The notes under the pieces: generated by a model
The model's database searches: none
What the model was told of the DNA's origin: nothing
What the model saw: only the letters and a program-made list of their open reading frames with translations
Made by a program: the position numbers and the translations under genes
Assembly (NCBI GenBank): GCA_001970855.1
Contig: LSSN01003768.1
Coordinates: forward strand, 1 to 11,358
DNA length: 11,358 bases
Direction: 5' to 3'
Source: Smittium culicis
Taxonomy: Eukaryota; Kickxellomycota; Harpellomycetes; Harpellales; Legeriomycetaceae
Part shown: positions 1 through 7,648 of the stretch, piece by piece
Layout of the letters: the number at the start of each line of letters is the position of its first letter
Numbering within the stretch: position 1 is the stretch's first letter

Positions 1-89
1 ATTGAAATAGCCACGGAATTAAAGTATTTTATTTAAACACTGTTGGCTATATTTTATCAGTCAAATTCAGTCTACAGTCCGTGAAAGGG
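1..89 (-). mobile_element. piggyBac-like MITE, copy A, cut by the window edge
   Basis: Read on the minus strand from 93, the sequence is TTAG then CCCTTTCACGGACTGTAGAC, and it runs off the window start. It matches the left end of the complete copy at 684-872: my hand alignment, without gaps, gives about 60 of 84 identical bases, including the blocks CCCTTTCACG, GTAGAC, AAATATAGCCAA and ATTCCG. The flank at 90-93 is CTAA, one change from the TTAA target site typical of piggyBac elements. No coding potential is visible, so it would be non-autonomous. The other end lies outside the window, so the full length is unknown. The relation between the two copies is seen directly; the superfamily assignment rests on the TTAA and CCC...GGG ends and is inference. 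Confidence 0.6.
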
Positions 90-683
90 CTAAGGAGATG
101 TGTATTACATACAAATTATGTAAGATCAGTAGTTAGCTAAGCACAATAATCAATGTCACTAATTAGCTAGATTTTACCTCCTATAGCTTTGTTGGTTAAG
201 GATCGGTAGGTAACAAATCGCTAAATAATGATTTATTTTACTATGTGATTATATTTTATCGACTCCATGTAGTAATTATTATCTAGCGAGGATCAAAAAG
301 TGAATCCCTGCTCTTGTCTATAATAAAATACTTTACAAATAACGTAAATCGTAAATCCAATAAACATCAAACAAAAAAAGCCTATAAAATATTAGTGCAA
401 TAAATCGCAAAATTTCAAATTGCAATAATATAACTATTTCATATTTTACACATCAATCGGGAGAATTAGAAAAGTGTGAATGTAATTTTATTGGCAATTA
501 AATAAATGGAAAGTGTTATTTTTTAAAAAAATATTAAATTGTCATATAGAAAGCTAAATAGACTGATTTGTAAAAAAAGCTCAATAAATCATGGTGTGAA
601 TTGTAATTGCTTTTGGATTGTTATTATGTATGAAATTGAAAATGTTGATTATTTAAATATTTTTTACATATAAAGCGATTTAA

Positions 684-872
684 CCCTTTCACGAGCGGTA
701 GACCATTTTTGATCTACCAAATATAGCCAATTGTGTATAACTACTTTACTAAAATTCCGAAGCCTTAATAGCTATTAGTTTATTGTACTAAAAAAAAAAA
801 TAATTAATTTGCTTATAAACCATAAACGAATCATAAAATTGATTTTTTTAAAGAGTGCTGGACGGGAAAGGG
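684..872 (+). mobile_element. piggyBac-like MITE, copy B, complete (189 bp)
   Basis: A 189-bp AT-rich element with no reading frame, flanked on both sides by TTAA (680-683 and 873-876), the invariant target duplication of piggyBac transposons. It starts CCCTTTCACG and ends CGGGAAAGGG, so the terminal inverted repeats match perfectly over 7 bp and then imperfectly (about 11 of 16). Just inside the left end, GGTAGA (696-702 area) and TCTACC can form a 6-bp stem, a subterminal palindrome. A related copy in the opposite orientation sits at 1-89. The element would need a transposase supplied from elsewhere. Some TTAA-flanked inverted repeats arise by chance in AT-rich DNA, but the second copy argues against that. 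Confidence 0.7.
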
Positions 873-876
873 TTAA

Positions 877-1470
877 CAACCTCTATTAAATTAAAGAGTA
901 TTTTTAATGGAGTCAATAAAATATACAAGTTAAAACGTAATATTAATTTTCGAGATGACATTTTAGTGGTCATAATGTAACTTTTTTTTTTTTGGTTGTT
1001 GAGTGGGTTAGATTGAGCAGGAAAAATATCAAGCAAACCTCTAGTTGTGTTAAAGATTATGTATTCAGTAAAAATAATCGCAGGGTGTATAGGTATTATT
1101 TCATAAGGGTTTTTTTATAGCGTGTAGATGAAGGAAGGCGGAAAGCAAAATTAGATAAAATAGTTTGAGGAATTCAGATGATTATTGCTAATGTTTGATT
1201 TGCTTGTTTTTTGTATAGATAATAAAAATGTATTTCCATAGCGCTGTGTTTAGGAGGAGTGAATTATATGATATTTTTCTTTGTTTGGTTTGGTAATAAA
1301 GCAATATAGCGTATATTCGAACTACACAGTAAATTTGCAGGACGCTCCACGTGCTGATAGTATACTTATGGCGGCGTTATAATTGAAAATAAGATTTTTT
1401 ACTAATTATTTATTGCCGACTACTGAATGGGCATTTAATAATGTTGAGCATTAAAAAATAGTAGCAAATG
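877..1470. other. AT-rich spacer, nothing recognised
   Basis: No credible coding frame or RNA gene is visible on either strand. Homopolymer A/T runs dominate, such as the T-run near 980-991. The short open frames have no recognisable protein content. Confidence 0.5.
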
Positions 1471-1895
1471 ATTGGATTGGATTGGATTTTTTTTTTACAT
1501 AAAAAAGTTGTAGCAATGGAGATACATTTGAGCGAAAAAAGGCTAACTTTCTTTTTTTATATAGCGACGAAAAAGAGACAAGAGTGGGCGGGTAAGTTAC
1601 GGAGGCCCCGATACTGTTCACGAAGGCCGTTTTAATCCAATAGAATTGATGCGATAGGAGTGTTAATATGCGTTCATTGGCCACTAGTGACTGCATTGTG
1701 TGGGGGAGAGATGGGTGCTGGCCAATGGGTACGAGGGGATAGTGGTAGTGTGATGTAAGCAATTTCGAAAATCCTGCAGGGCAGCAGCGGCATGCGGGGT
1801 GATGGAGTTGGGTAGTAGCTAGAAATTGATAGAGCGACCAGGGCGTGGCTGCAGGTCAAAGTGCGGCAAAAAGTGCAGAAAAAAAGCACGATTGG
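1471..1895. promoter_or_regulatory. CCAAT-box cluster in a GC-richer block upstream of the NIPA gene
   Basis: Seven CCAAT/ATTGG pentamers lie within 425 bp: three in direct tandem (1471, 1476, 1481), then CCAAT at 1637, ATTGG at 1676, CCAAT at 1722 and ATTGG at 1891. The 1676 and 1722 sites belong to a perfect 9-bp inverted repeat, CATTGGCCA (1675-1683) and TGGCCAATG (1719-1727), separated by 35 bp. From about 1580 to 1880 the base composition is clearly less AT-rich than the surroundings. CCAAT is the core site of the fungal HAP/CBC complex. The distance to the NIPA start (650-1070 bp) is long for a fungal promoter, so the target gene is uncertain. The block could instead be an unrecognised non-coding RNA. 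Confidence 0.3.
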
Positions 1896-2147
1896 TGCAA
1901 CGACTTGTAATTTCCAAGGAAACTGCTTTTTTTTCTAGCAAAGCGCAATAGGAGATTTACCAGGGAAAAGGGAAAAAAAAGCAAACCTGAAATCTTCCCA
2001 ACACTAAAACAAATCTGAATCCCTCCACCCCTTTCGCGTCCCAACAATTTCAAGAAAAAGTGTTTCATAATTGAATTGTTCCTATTTGTCTGGGATAAGA
2101 AATTAATAGATTATTTTAGGACAGATAGAAAAAAAATAAAGTAAAAA

Positions 2148-2196
2148 AAGCCACACTAGTTAACGAAAAAGAAAAAAAAAATAATAGGCGTGGCTT
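2148..2196. repeat. Inverted repeat, 9-bp arms around a 31-bp A-rich loop
   Basis: AAGCCACAC at 2148-2156 is mirrored by GCGTGGCTT at 2188-2196 with one mismatch. The core GGCGTGGCT occurs again at 1842-1850. It lies about 350 bp upstream of the NIPA start, so paired binding sites for a zinc-finger activator or repressor are possible. No specific factor is claimed. Confidence 0.3.
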
Positions 2197-2444
2197 ATTA
2201 TATCTTTCCTAATTGTTCCTTTTAATGTTTTAAGTGCCATTTATTTTTTCTTTCTTATGACTGTTCAAAACTAAAAAAAAAGTATCGCTACTGCTCTTAT
2301 CGACATACTCGCGCGCTTTTTTTCCACCCCCTTCTATTCACGACTAGTACTTCCCATACATCTGCTCATTTGTTCATACCTGTATTTCATTTATTCTAAT
2401 CTCTCATCCAACTCCAAAAGCCTCAATTCAATCCAAACTACATT

Positions 2445-2451
2445 TATAAAA
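2445..2451 (+). promoter_or_regulatory. Candidate TATA box of the NIPA gene
   Basis: TATAAAA lies 97 bp before the start codon, at the end of a pyrimidine-rich stretch (about 2290-2440) of the kind common just upstream of fungal transcription starts. Position and context support it; AT-rich background weakens the motif on its own. Confidence 0.35.
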
Positions 2452-2541
2452 AAATACATCCTTCATACTAACAACAAACGGCATCATATTAGCAATAGTG
2501 TTACAAATTTCGCCATTAAATCGTTGCTGTAAAAAGAAAAG

Positions 2542-3871
2542 ATGGTGGATCCCAAATACGTTGGCATGACTTTGGCGCTAGTGTCGTCATTAGCTATCGG
2601 CTCGAGCTTTGTGCTAACAAAGATGGGCCTAAACTCTGCGAGCAAGAAGTACGGGTCCGCCACGAAAGGCCTGAACTATTTCAAATCGAAGATCTGGTGG
2701 CTCGGCATGATCTTTATGGCGATTGGCGAGTTTGCTAATTTCGCCGCTTACTCCTTCGCGCCCGCCATCCTCGTCACACCGCTCGGCGCATTAAGCGTTA
2801 TTGTCGGGTAAGTGTTCTCACGCTATGTTACTATTTATGCTATCCAGACAAACTGTTCCATTTATTTAATTATTTCTTTGTTTTTTTTATATTGTAAATA
2901 GGGCAATACTTGCGTCTCTGATTTTGGGCGAGCGCATCAATTCAGTTGGGAAAGCCGGTTGCGCACTGTGCTTGCTGGGCGCCCTGCAGGTAGTTTTGAA
3001 TTCGCCGGAAGATCCTAAAATCAGCAGCGTCGTCGAGATAATGGGATATGTGACGAAGCCGCTGTTCATGGCATACTCCACTGTGAGTTTCGTGGTGGTC
3101 TTTGTGTTTATCACGTACATGGTTCCGCGCTTTGGATCGCGGACGCCGCTGGTTTACTTGACGATATGTTCGCTGAGCGGCAGTTTCACCGTAGTTGCGT
3201 GCAAGGCCCTGGGCATATCGATCAAGCTGACGCTCGAGGGCAAGAACCAGCTGAAGTACGTGTCGACGTACGTGTTCTTGCTAGCCGTCGTCGGCTGCAT
3301 CATGCTGCAGCTCAACTACTTCAACCGGGCGCTGGCCAGCTTCGACACGAACGTCGTGACGCCCATCTACTACGTGCTCTTCACAACACTGACCATCGTT
3401 GCCAACATGATACTGTTCAACGGGTTCAGCGGCACTCCCGACGCGTTCGTGTCCATCCTCAGCGGGTTCTTCACGCTGTTTATCGGCGTGTACCTGCTCA
3501 ACCACTCGAAATCGGCCGCGGCTGCAAGCGGCAGCGCCGACATCATGGACTACGACAACTTGTGCGAGTCTGCAGCGTCATTGCCGACCAGCTCAAGAAC
3601 CAGCTTCGACCTGCAGGAACTCGACTTTAATGCGCGGTACTCGGGCAAAAACGGCGCCCGCCTCTCCAACTCAAACTCAATCGACGACAGCGGGTACGGG
3701 TACGTCTACACGAACGGCAGCAGCGGTGACGAGCATAACGGGTCCGACTCTTTGTTCGACCTCGAGCGGAATAGCAGCTGCGATGAAATCGATAGAAACA
3801 ACAACTTTCCATTAAAGCATACGGGCGTCAGCAAGAACGGGTACGAGCAAATCTTGTTTGAAGCGCCTTAA
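2542..3871 (+). CDS. NIPA-type magnesium transporter (two exons: 2542-2807, 2902-3871)
   Basis: Removing one 94-bp intron gives a 411-residue protein of the NIPA family (Mg_trans_NIPA), which moves Mg2+ across plasma or endosomal membranes. About nine hydrophobic segments can be placed near residues 6-26, 51-70, 74-96, 103-121, 144-163, 172-190, 208-226, 240-260 and 268-288. Family hallmarks are IGSSFVLTKMGL (19-30), GEFANFAAYSFAPAILVTPL (62-81), the spliced GALSVIVGAILAS, LNYFNRAL and VVTPIYYVLFTT. The start is secure: an in-frame TAA lies 12 nt upstream and the context is AAGATGG. Residues 291-411 form a hydrophilic, Ser/Asn/Gly/Asp-rich tail, probably disordered, with LFDLE (373-377, clathrin-box-like) and YEQI (403-406, a YxxPhi sorting pattern). 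It converges on IPP1. Mg2+ specificity is inferred from the family; other divalent cations are possible. Confidence 0.93.
2808..2901 (+). other. Spliceosomal intron in the NIPA gene (94 bp)
   Basis: The donor is GTAAGT and the acceptor TAAATAG, preceded by a T-rich tract. The intron splits a glycine codon after its second base. Splicing restores GALSVIVGAILAS, which is the unbroken conserved NIPA block; without it the frame stops at 2809-2811. I see no strict TACTAAC branch site; TTACTAT near 2829 or TTTAATT near 2864 could serve. Confidence 0.92.
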
Positions 3872-4027
3872 AAAAAGAGTTTATATATACATTCACTATA
3901 TGTCCGATCATTATATTATTATTTATGTTACTTTTAATTAAAAGAGATTTCCATTTAGTATAATTATGAGAATGGAAGTAAAACAACCCTACAAAACTTG
4001 TGCCAACATTTAACTTTTTTTTTTGAT

Positions 4028-4040
4028 AATAAACTTTATT
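4028..4040. terminator. Candidate two-strand poly(A) signal between convergent genes
   Basis: AATAAA at 4028-4033 on the plus strand and TTTATT at 4035-4040 (AATAAA on the minus strand) are one base apart, 157 bp past the NIPA stop and about 200 bp past the IPP1 stop. It would give overlapping 3' UTRs. Closer weaker signals also exist: ATTAAA at 3937-3942 (+) and ATTAAA on the minus strand at 4101-4106. Confidence 0.4.
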
Positions 4041-4172
4041 TCATATGGTCAAAAAATTAAAAAACAAAGTGAGAATATGGATGAAAGTATAGAAAGAAAT
4101 TTTAATATGGGAAGTGGGGATGGAGAGGAAGAGTGGTTAAAAATGTTTTGTACATGAAAAAGATAAAATTGA

Positions 4173-4183
4173 GGGGGGGGGGG
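4173..4183. repeat. G11 homopolymer
   Basis: Eleven consecutive G on the plus strand, in the 3' region of IPP1 (C11 in its transcript). It stands out in AT-rich DNA and its length is probably variable or prone to sequencing error. Confidence 0.8.
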
Positions 4184-4240
4184 AGTAAGAAGCGAGATAA
4201 GCTTGAAAAGAAAAAAAAAGGAAAAAGGCAAGTTGAATAT

Positions 4241-5101
4241 CTATATTTTGGAGGCATTGAAGTACCATTTGAATAGGGACTGGTTGACGCTTGGAGGGGG
4301 GACGATGGTACCAGCAGCCTTGATATCTTGGGCATTATCGGAAAAGTTAGGGGTCAAAGGGTCGGAGGAGTTGACGGTAGCAATGCCCTGGGCGTTTTCT
4401 TTGGAGGCAACGAGTTTTTTCCAGAAAGCGTTGGTTTCGTCGATGACGGCGGAGGCGAATTTCTTGTCTTTGGCCTGGCCGTTGAAGGCGAACTGGTTCT
4501 CGCCTTTGCCGTCGGGGATCTTGTAGAGCTTGAACCACTCGACGGAGGCTTTGAGGAGGCCGGGGAGGTACGTCTCGACGTCGTCGATGTCGTTGATTTT
4601 GGGAGCAAGCGGGTCGGTGACGTCGATGGCGATGACTTTCCAGTCGGTCTCGCCTTCGTCGATGAGGGCGACGACGCCAAGGACCTTGACCTGCTTGATC
4701 TGGCCGGTGTAGCCGACTTGCTCACCAATCTCGATGACATCGAGCGGATCGTTGTCGCCAGCACAGCCCGTTGCTTGGTCGATGTGCTCGGGATTTTCCC
4801 AGGTTTGTGGGAAGGCGCCGTAGTTCCATATGTAGCCGTGGTGCGGGAAAGTGTTGCAGACGTACCTCAGCTTGCCCTTCTTGACGTCCTGGACTATGGG
4901 ATTGAAACGCTCTTTGGTCTTGATCTCCAGCTTGGCGTTGGTCCAGCGCGGAATCTCTACTACCATGTTCAAAACTTGCTTGTCGGCGGTGGCGTAGAGT
5001 GGGACGTCGTGGAAGAAGGACTGGACTACACCGTCCTTTTCGAGGTACACCTTGTACTCCATAGTGTCTGGTTGGCCAACAACTCTAGTTTCAAAGCCCA
5101 T
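4241..5101 (-). CDS. IPP1: Soluble inorganic pyrophosphatase (family I)
   Basis: A 286-residue cytosolic enzyme that hydrolyses pyrophosphate to two phosphates with Mg2+, pulling biosynthetic reactions such as nucleic acid and protein synthesis forward. The length equals that of the yeast enzyme. The signature GDNDPLDV (115-122) supplies metal ligands D116, D118 and D121. Other active-site positions, numbered one above the yeast enzyme, are present: E49, K57, E59, R79, Y94, E102, D148, D153, K155, Y193 and K194. Blocks [14 protein letters not shown] (47-60) and [16 protein letters not shown] (87-102) are nearly invariant in fungi. It should be fully active. Third positions are rich in C/G, as in highly expressed genes. 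The ATG is preceded by a splice-acceptor-like sequence, and no other ATG occurs on this strand for about 420 nt upstream, which fixes the start. Confidence 0.97.
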   Translation of the reverse strand: MGFETRVVGQPDTMEYKVYLEKDGVVQSFFHDVPLYATADKQVLNMVVEIPRWTNAKLEIKTKERFNPIVQDVKKGKLRYVCNTFPHHGYIWNYGAFPQTWENPEHIDQATGCAGDNDPLDVIEIGEQVGYTGQIKQVKVLGVVALIDEGETDWKVIAIDVTDPLAPKINDIDDVETYLPGLLKASVEWFKLYKIPDGKGENQFAFNGQAKDKKFASAVIDETNAFWKKLVASKENAQGIATVNSSDPLTPNFSDNAQDIKAAGTIVPPPSVNQSLFKWYFNASKI

Positions 5102-5106
5102 CTCTG

Positions 5107-5397
5107 CTAAAACAAAAAAAAAATTAAATTTGGTTGGGAGGTAAAAGAAAGTTTTATGCTTTTTTAGCTGAAAAAAAAAAATAAAGTAGCTTTTAGTGAA
5201 AATAAAAAAACTTGAGGAGCTCTTTTTAAAGGTAAAGCTTTTACGAAGGGAAATTTTTTTTAATTTTTTTTTTTTTTAAACAGCCAAGTTTGCTATGAAG
5301 GTCTAATATGGATTGTGCGAGAGCAAAATGAAAAATAAAAAAAGGGTTTAATGGGTAAGGATTAGGTACAAATAAGGGCTCAATATAGTCTTCTTAC
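5107..5397 (-). other. Candidate intron in the IPP1 5' leader
   Basis: On the minus strand, five bases before the ATG, is TTTTTTTTTGTTTTAG followed by CAGAG: a strong polypyrimidine tract and acceptor (AG at 5108-5107). A consensus-like donor GTAAGA begins at 5397 (291-nt intron); a weaker GTAAAA begins at 5244 (138 nt). The acceptor is fairly convincing, the donor choice is not. The intron would be untranslated, because no upstream ATG is available. Leader introns near the start are common in highly expressed genes. Confidence 0.4.
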
Positions 5398-5607
5398 TAA
5401 TAAGCCAATTTGCAGAAATTTTTGCTGCCTTTTTTTTTTTGCTCCTTCCAGCAATAAACACACAATATGGCTAAAAAAAAAAAAAATTTTATTTATTTAT
5501 TGCACAAGTGAACTTTAATCTGCCTCATTCTCCAAGTCATTTTGTCTTTTAGCTATTGTGTACTTATTTGCTGAAATTGTTATTATTACTACTCTTTTTT
5601 TAACACC

Positions 5608-5830
5608 ATGAGAATGACGACATCTATCCTATCATCGTTTAGTTTAGATAAGCATTATGACAAAATGCACCAATAGCCTTTAACGTGTCATTTTGGGGAT
5701 GAAAGATTGTCAAATAGTGCTAATCAGATCCGGTCTTATCGTCATTCGCCTTTATCCGCGGATGATTATTGGCTAGTATCTCGATTGACTAATAAGGAAG
5801 TGGGCGAATAATCAGCAGCTGTTCCGGTTT
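5608..5830. promoter_or_regulatory. Motif-dense upstream block with nested inverted repeats and GATA sites
   Basis: Within about 220 bp lie TAGATAAG near 5646, CTTATC near 5734, the perfect 10-bp palindrome ATCCGCGGAT (5754-5763), ATTGG (5768-5772), and two inverted repeats: ATTCGCC (5744-5750) with GGCGAAT (5803-5809), and TGATTATT (5763-5770) with AATAATCA (5807-5814). WGATAR is the site of fungal GATA factors, and CCG/CGG inverted pairs are typical of Zn2Cys6 factors. The block is 500-730 bp upstream of the IPP1 ATG and far beyond the 3' end of the next gene, so IPP1 is the likeliest target. This is motif reading only. Confidence 0.3.
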
Positions 5831-6325
5831 AGCCTTGTGTAGACAAGCCCTAAAACAGAAATCTTATCGATCAAACATTAGGTGCCATTTTTTTCCTCTC
5901 TTTTTTCATTCTCATTACAAGGATAATCAGACTATTTTACCAGTTCTTCGGCACTTTACCAGGTGCCACGATGCAAGACTCCAAAAAACTGTTTGCGGGA
6001 AATGGCCTGGGAAGAGTCAGGGGGTGGGAGGTTCTGTTGTATTAATAATCTGATCTTGAGTTAAAATAAGGCTGTTATGGCTACAGCAAAGTATTTGTAG
6101 AATGTTGAGCGGTGGGAAAAGTGCTTATTGACTCCGATCAAAAGATTTTTGTTTTTTATTTTTTTAAATTGTGAATTTATTACTCGGATCAATAGGAAAG
6201 AAAAAAGATCGCCATAGCAATTCGCTTTGTTACTCTGCAATGAGCAATAAATACTGCCATAAATTTCCAAAATAACGCAATCGATGTTATTCAGAATGCC
6301 TTAGAATCAGATTCCATAATGAGGG

Positions 6326-6337
6326 CTTATCTTATCT
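6326..6337 (-). promoter_or_regulatory. Tandem GATA motif
   Basis: CTTATCTTATCT reads AGATAAGATAAG on the minus strand: two overlapping WGATAR sites in direct repeat. It is over 1.2 kb from the IPP1 start, so function is uncertain. Confidence 0.2.
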
Positions 6338-6491
6338 TTGATCCTTTAATAGTCCAACGACTGATTTTTAAATGCGAATTATATATTGACTTTATTAGAT
6401 TTTTTTGTAACTTTAAAAGGACGATTGATTGAGACAATAAGAGCGATTAAATTAGTGTAGATTTATTGTAATAATTTAGCGAGTACGGGAA

Positions 6492-6507
6492 AGAGAGAGA
6501 GAGAGAG
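6492..6507. repeat. (AG)8 microsatellite
   Basis: Eight uninterrupted AG dinucleotides, about 200 bp past the glycosyltransferase stop codon. Likely length-polymorphic. Confidence 0.85.
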
Positions 6508-6677
6508 GATGGGTATAAGTAAATAGTAAAATGAGACATAATTTATCCAAAAAATTGTTCATTAAAAAAAAAAGTATATTTGTAAAAGGAAGGGGATTGG
6601 AGGTGGAGGAGAAGGATATTATATAAAGAAAGCTTGATTTGAGAGAGTTGGTGTGTTTGACATGGAAAGGCAATGTT

Positions 6678-6683
6678 TTTATT
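6678..6683 (-). terminator. Poly(A) signal AATAAA of the glycosyltransferase gene
   Basis: AATAAA on the minus strand begins 27 nt after the TAA stop, a canonical position for a eukaryotic polyadenylation hexamer. Confidence 0.55.
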
Positions 6684-6709
6684 TTTTTTTGTTGAGGAAT
6701 GAATGGGTG

Positions 6710-7582
6710 TTAGCGTTTTGTTCCTAGACTTATTTTGACGGGGTAGTCGCCGTACTTTTTGTGGAAGATTTCCTTTTCGTGCGACTTGTACTGGAATATG
6801 TCGTCGGCGAGGGTGTAGTTCTTGGAGTCGGTGCAGTTGTGGATGGTGTACCCGAACCAGTAGTCTTCAAGCCCAGTTCCGGGCTTTTCGATGTCGCAGG
6901 AGCAGTAGTCCTGCAGGATTAAGGAGGTTATGGCGTAGATCTTGCCGTTCATGACGGGCTGCTTGAACTCGCTGCCGACGTGGTTGTTGTCCCCGAAATA
7001 GATGCGTTTGTCGCTATTCTCGGCCATGAAGGTGATGACGTCGTAGAGGTAGTCCTTGTTAATGAAAATATCGAAATCCATCTTGATGAACACCTTGTAC
7101 TCGTGGATCCCTTCGCACAGCTTGTTGAACATGTCGAACGTTTTGGCCGGCAAGTCCCAGTACCCGTTAATCGGATCGACCATAACGTCGCAGAAGTCTC
7201 GCTCGTCGCCCTTGTCGCATACCGTGACCAGGTTCGCGTCTGAGTATAGCTCGAAAATAAACTGCGGATCTTCTTTGGCGTTCACAGGCATGATTATGAC
7301 ATACTCGTTCCTCAAGTCGAGCAGCGACTTCTTATCAGCGCGTCTCGGTCTCAAGTACGTCGAATTAAACCAGTTCAAGTAGACTGGGCGGAAAGGATAC
7401 AGATCGTCCGACGTCTTTTTGAACAGGTCCGAAATATCTTTTTTGTTCTTGTAACTTTTGTTTTTATCGTCTGCGTCTCTGACGGTATTTATGATTGACA
7501 GCATCGTTAAAAGCATGAATGCAAAAATAAAAATTATGAGCAAGTTTGACCTCTTGCTGATACGCCTTAATACAGCACTCAT
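6710..7582 (-). CDS. Type II membrane glycosyltransferase, GT31 (galactosyltransferase)-like
   Basis: A 290-residue protein starting at the ATG at 7582; the open frame extends six codons further but only to a TTG. The ATG has A at -3. A short basic N-terminus (RRISKR) precedes one hydrophobic segment (about 13-32), followed by a Lys/Asp-rich stem and a lumenal domain: the type II Golgi layout. FIKMDFDIFINKDYL (165-179) contains a DxD-type motif (D169, D171), which binds the metal-nucleotide-sugar, placed as in Galactosyl_T/GT31 enzymes. GLEDYWFG (237-244) resembles the GT31 ED-x-x-x-G motif with the catalytic acid. There are several lumenal cysteines (including YCSC) and three N-glycosylation sequons (N73, N249, N255). 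The catalytic domain is short for GT31. Donor and acceptor sugars cannot be read from the sequence; beta-1,3-galactosyl or N-acetylhexosaminyl transfer is typical of the family. A TATA box precedes it and an AATAAA follows. Confidence 0.75.
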   Translation of the reverse strand: MSAVLRRISKRSNLLIIFIFAFMLLTMLSIINTVRDADDKNKSYKNKKDISDLFKKTSDDLYPFRPVYLNWFNSTYLRPRRADKKSLLDLRNEYVIIMPVNAKEDPQFIFELYSDANLVTVCDKGDERDFCDVMVDPINGYWDLPAKTFDMFNKLCEGIHEYKVFIKMDFDIFINKDYLYDVITFMAENSDKRIYFGDNNHVGSEFKQPVMNGKIYAITSLILQDYCSCDIEKPGTGLEDYWFGYTIHNCTDSKNYTLADDIFQYKSHEKEIFHKKYGDYPVKISLGTKR

Positions 7583-7600
7583 CGTTATATACACAAGCAA

Positions 7601-7631
7601 TAATTTAATTTAATTTAATATAATTTAATTT
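7601..7631. repeat. Imperfect (TAATT)n tandem repeat
   Basis: Six TAATT-like units with one interruption (TAATA), lying in the 5' leader of the glycosyltransferase gene between its ATG and TATA box. Confidence 0.7.
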
Positions 7632-7640
7632 GTTATATTG

Positions 7641-7648
7641 CTTATATA
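7641..7648 (-). promoter_or_regulatory. Candidate TATA box of the glycosyltransferase gene
   Basis: TATATAAG on the minus strand, about 60 nt before the ATG at 7582, a usual distance for a fungal core promoter. The motif is a close TATAWAW match but the area is AT-rich. Confidence 0.45.

Larger units (their letters stand above)
5831..6677. other. Non-coding spacer, 3' side of the glycosyltransferase gene
   Basis: No gene is recognised. The longest frames (for example 5835-6053 +) have no family features and are Lys/His/Ser-rich translations of AT-rich DNA. Notable items are a tandem GATA site at 6326-6337 and an (AG)8 run at 6492-6507. Confidence 0.5.

Noticed and set aside
1451..1889. Overlapping minus-strand frames of 103 and 71 codons in the GC-richer block
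   Set aside because: No recognisable domain, low-complexity translations of A/T runs, and the two frames overlap each other.
1580..1900. Possible RNase P, SRP or other structured RNA gene
   Set aside because: I looked for the conserved cores of these RNAs and for a tRNA-type B box and did not find them.
2028..2046. CCCCTTTCGCGTCC, similar to the MITE terminus
   Set aside because: No TTAA flank and no similarity to the MITE beyond about 7 bases.
2542..5101. Functional pairing of the Mg2+ transporter with the Mg2+-dependent pyrophosphatase
   Set aside because: The genes are convergent, do not share a promoter, and many enzymes need Mg2+; adjacency alone does not support a system.
4328..5110. 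260-codon plus-strand frame opposite IPP1
   Set aside because: It is the antisense shadow of the pyrophosphatase gene, whose conserved residues prove the minus-strand reading.
5835..6053. 72-codon plus-strand frame with an ATG
   Set aside because: No motif, no family resemblance and no supporting codon bias; most likely chance.
7583..7600. Six extra in-frame codons before the glycosyltransferase ATG
   Set aside because: They begin at a TTG; the ATG at 7582 has a good context and keeps the TATA box at a normal distance.
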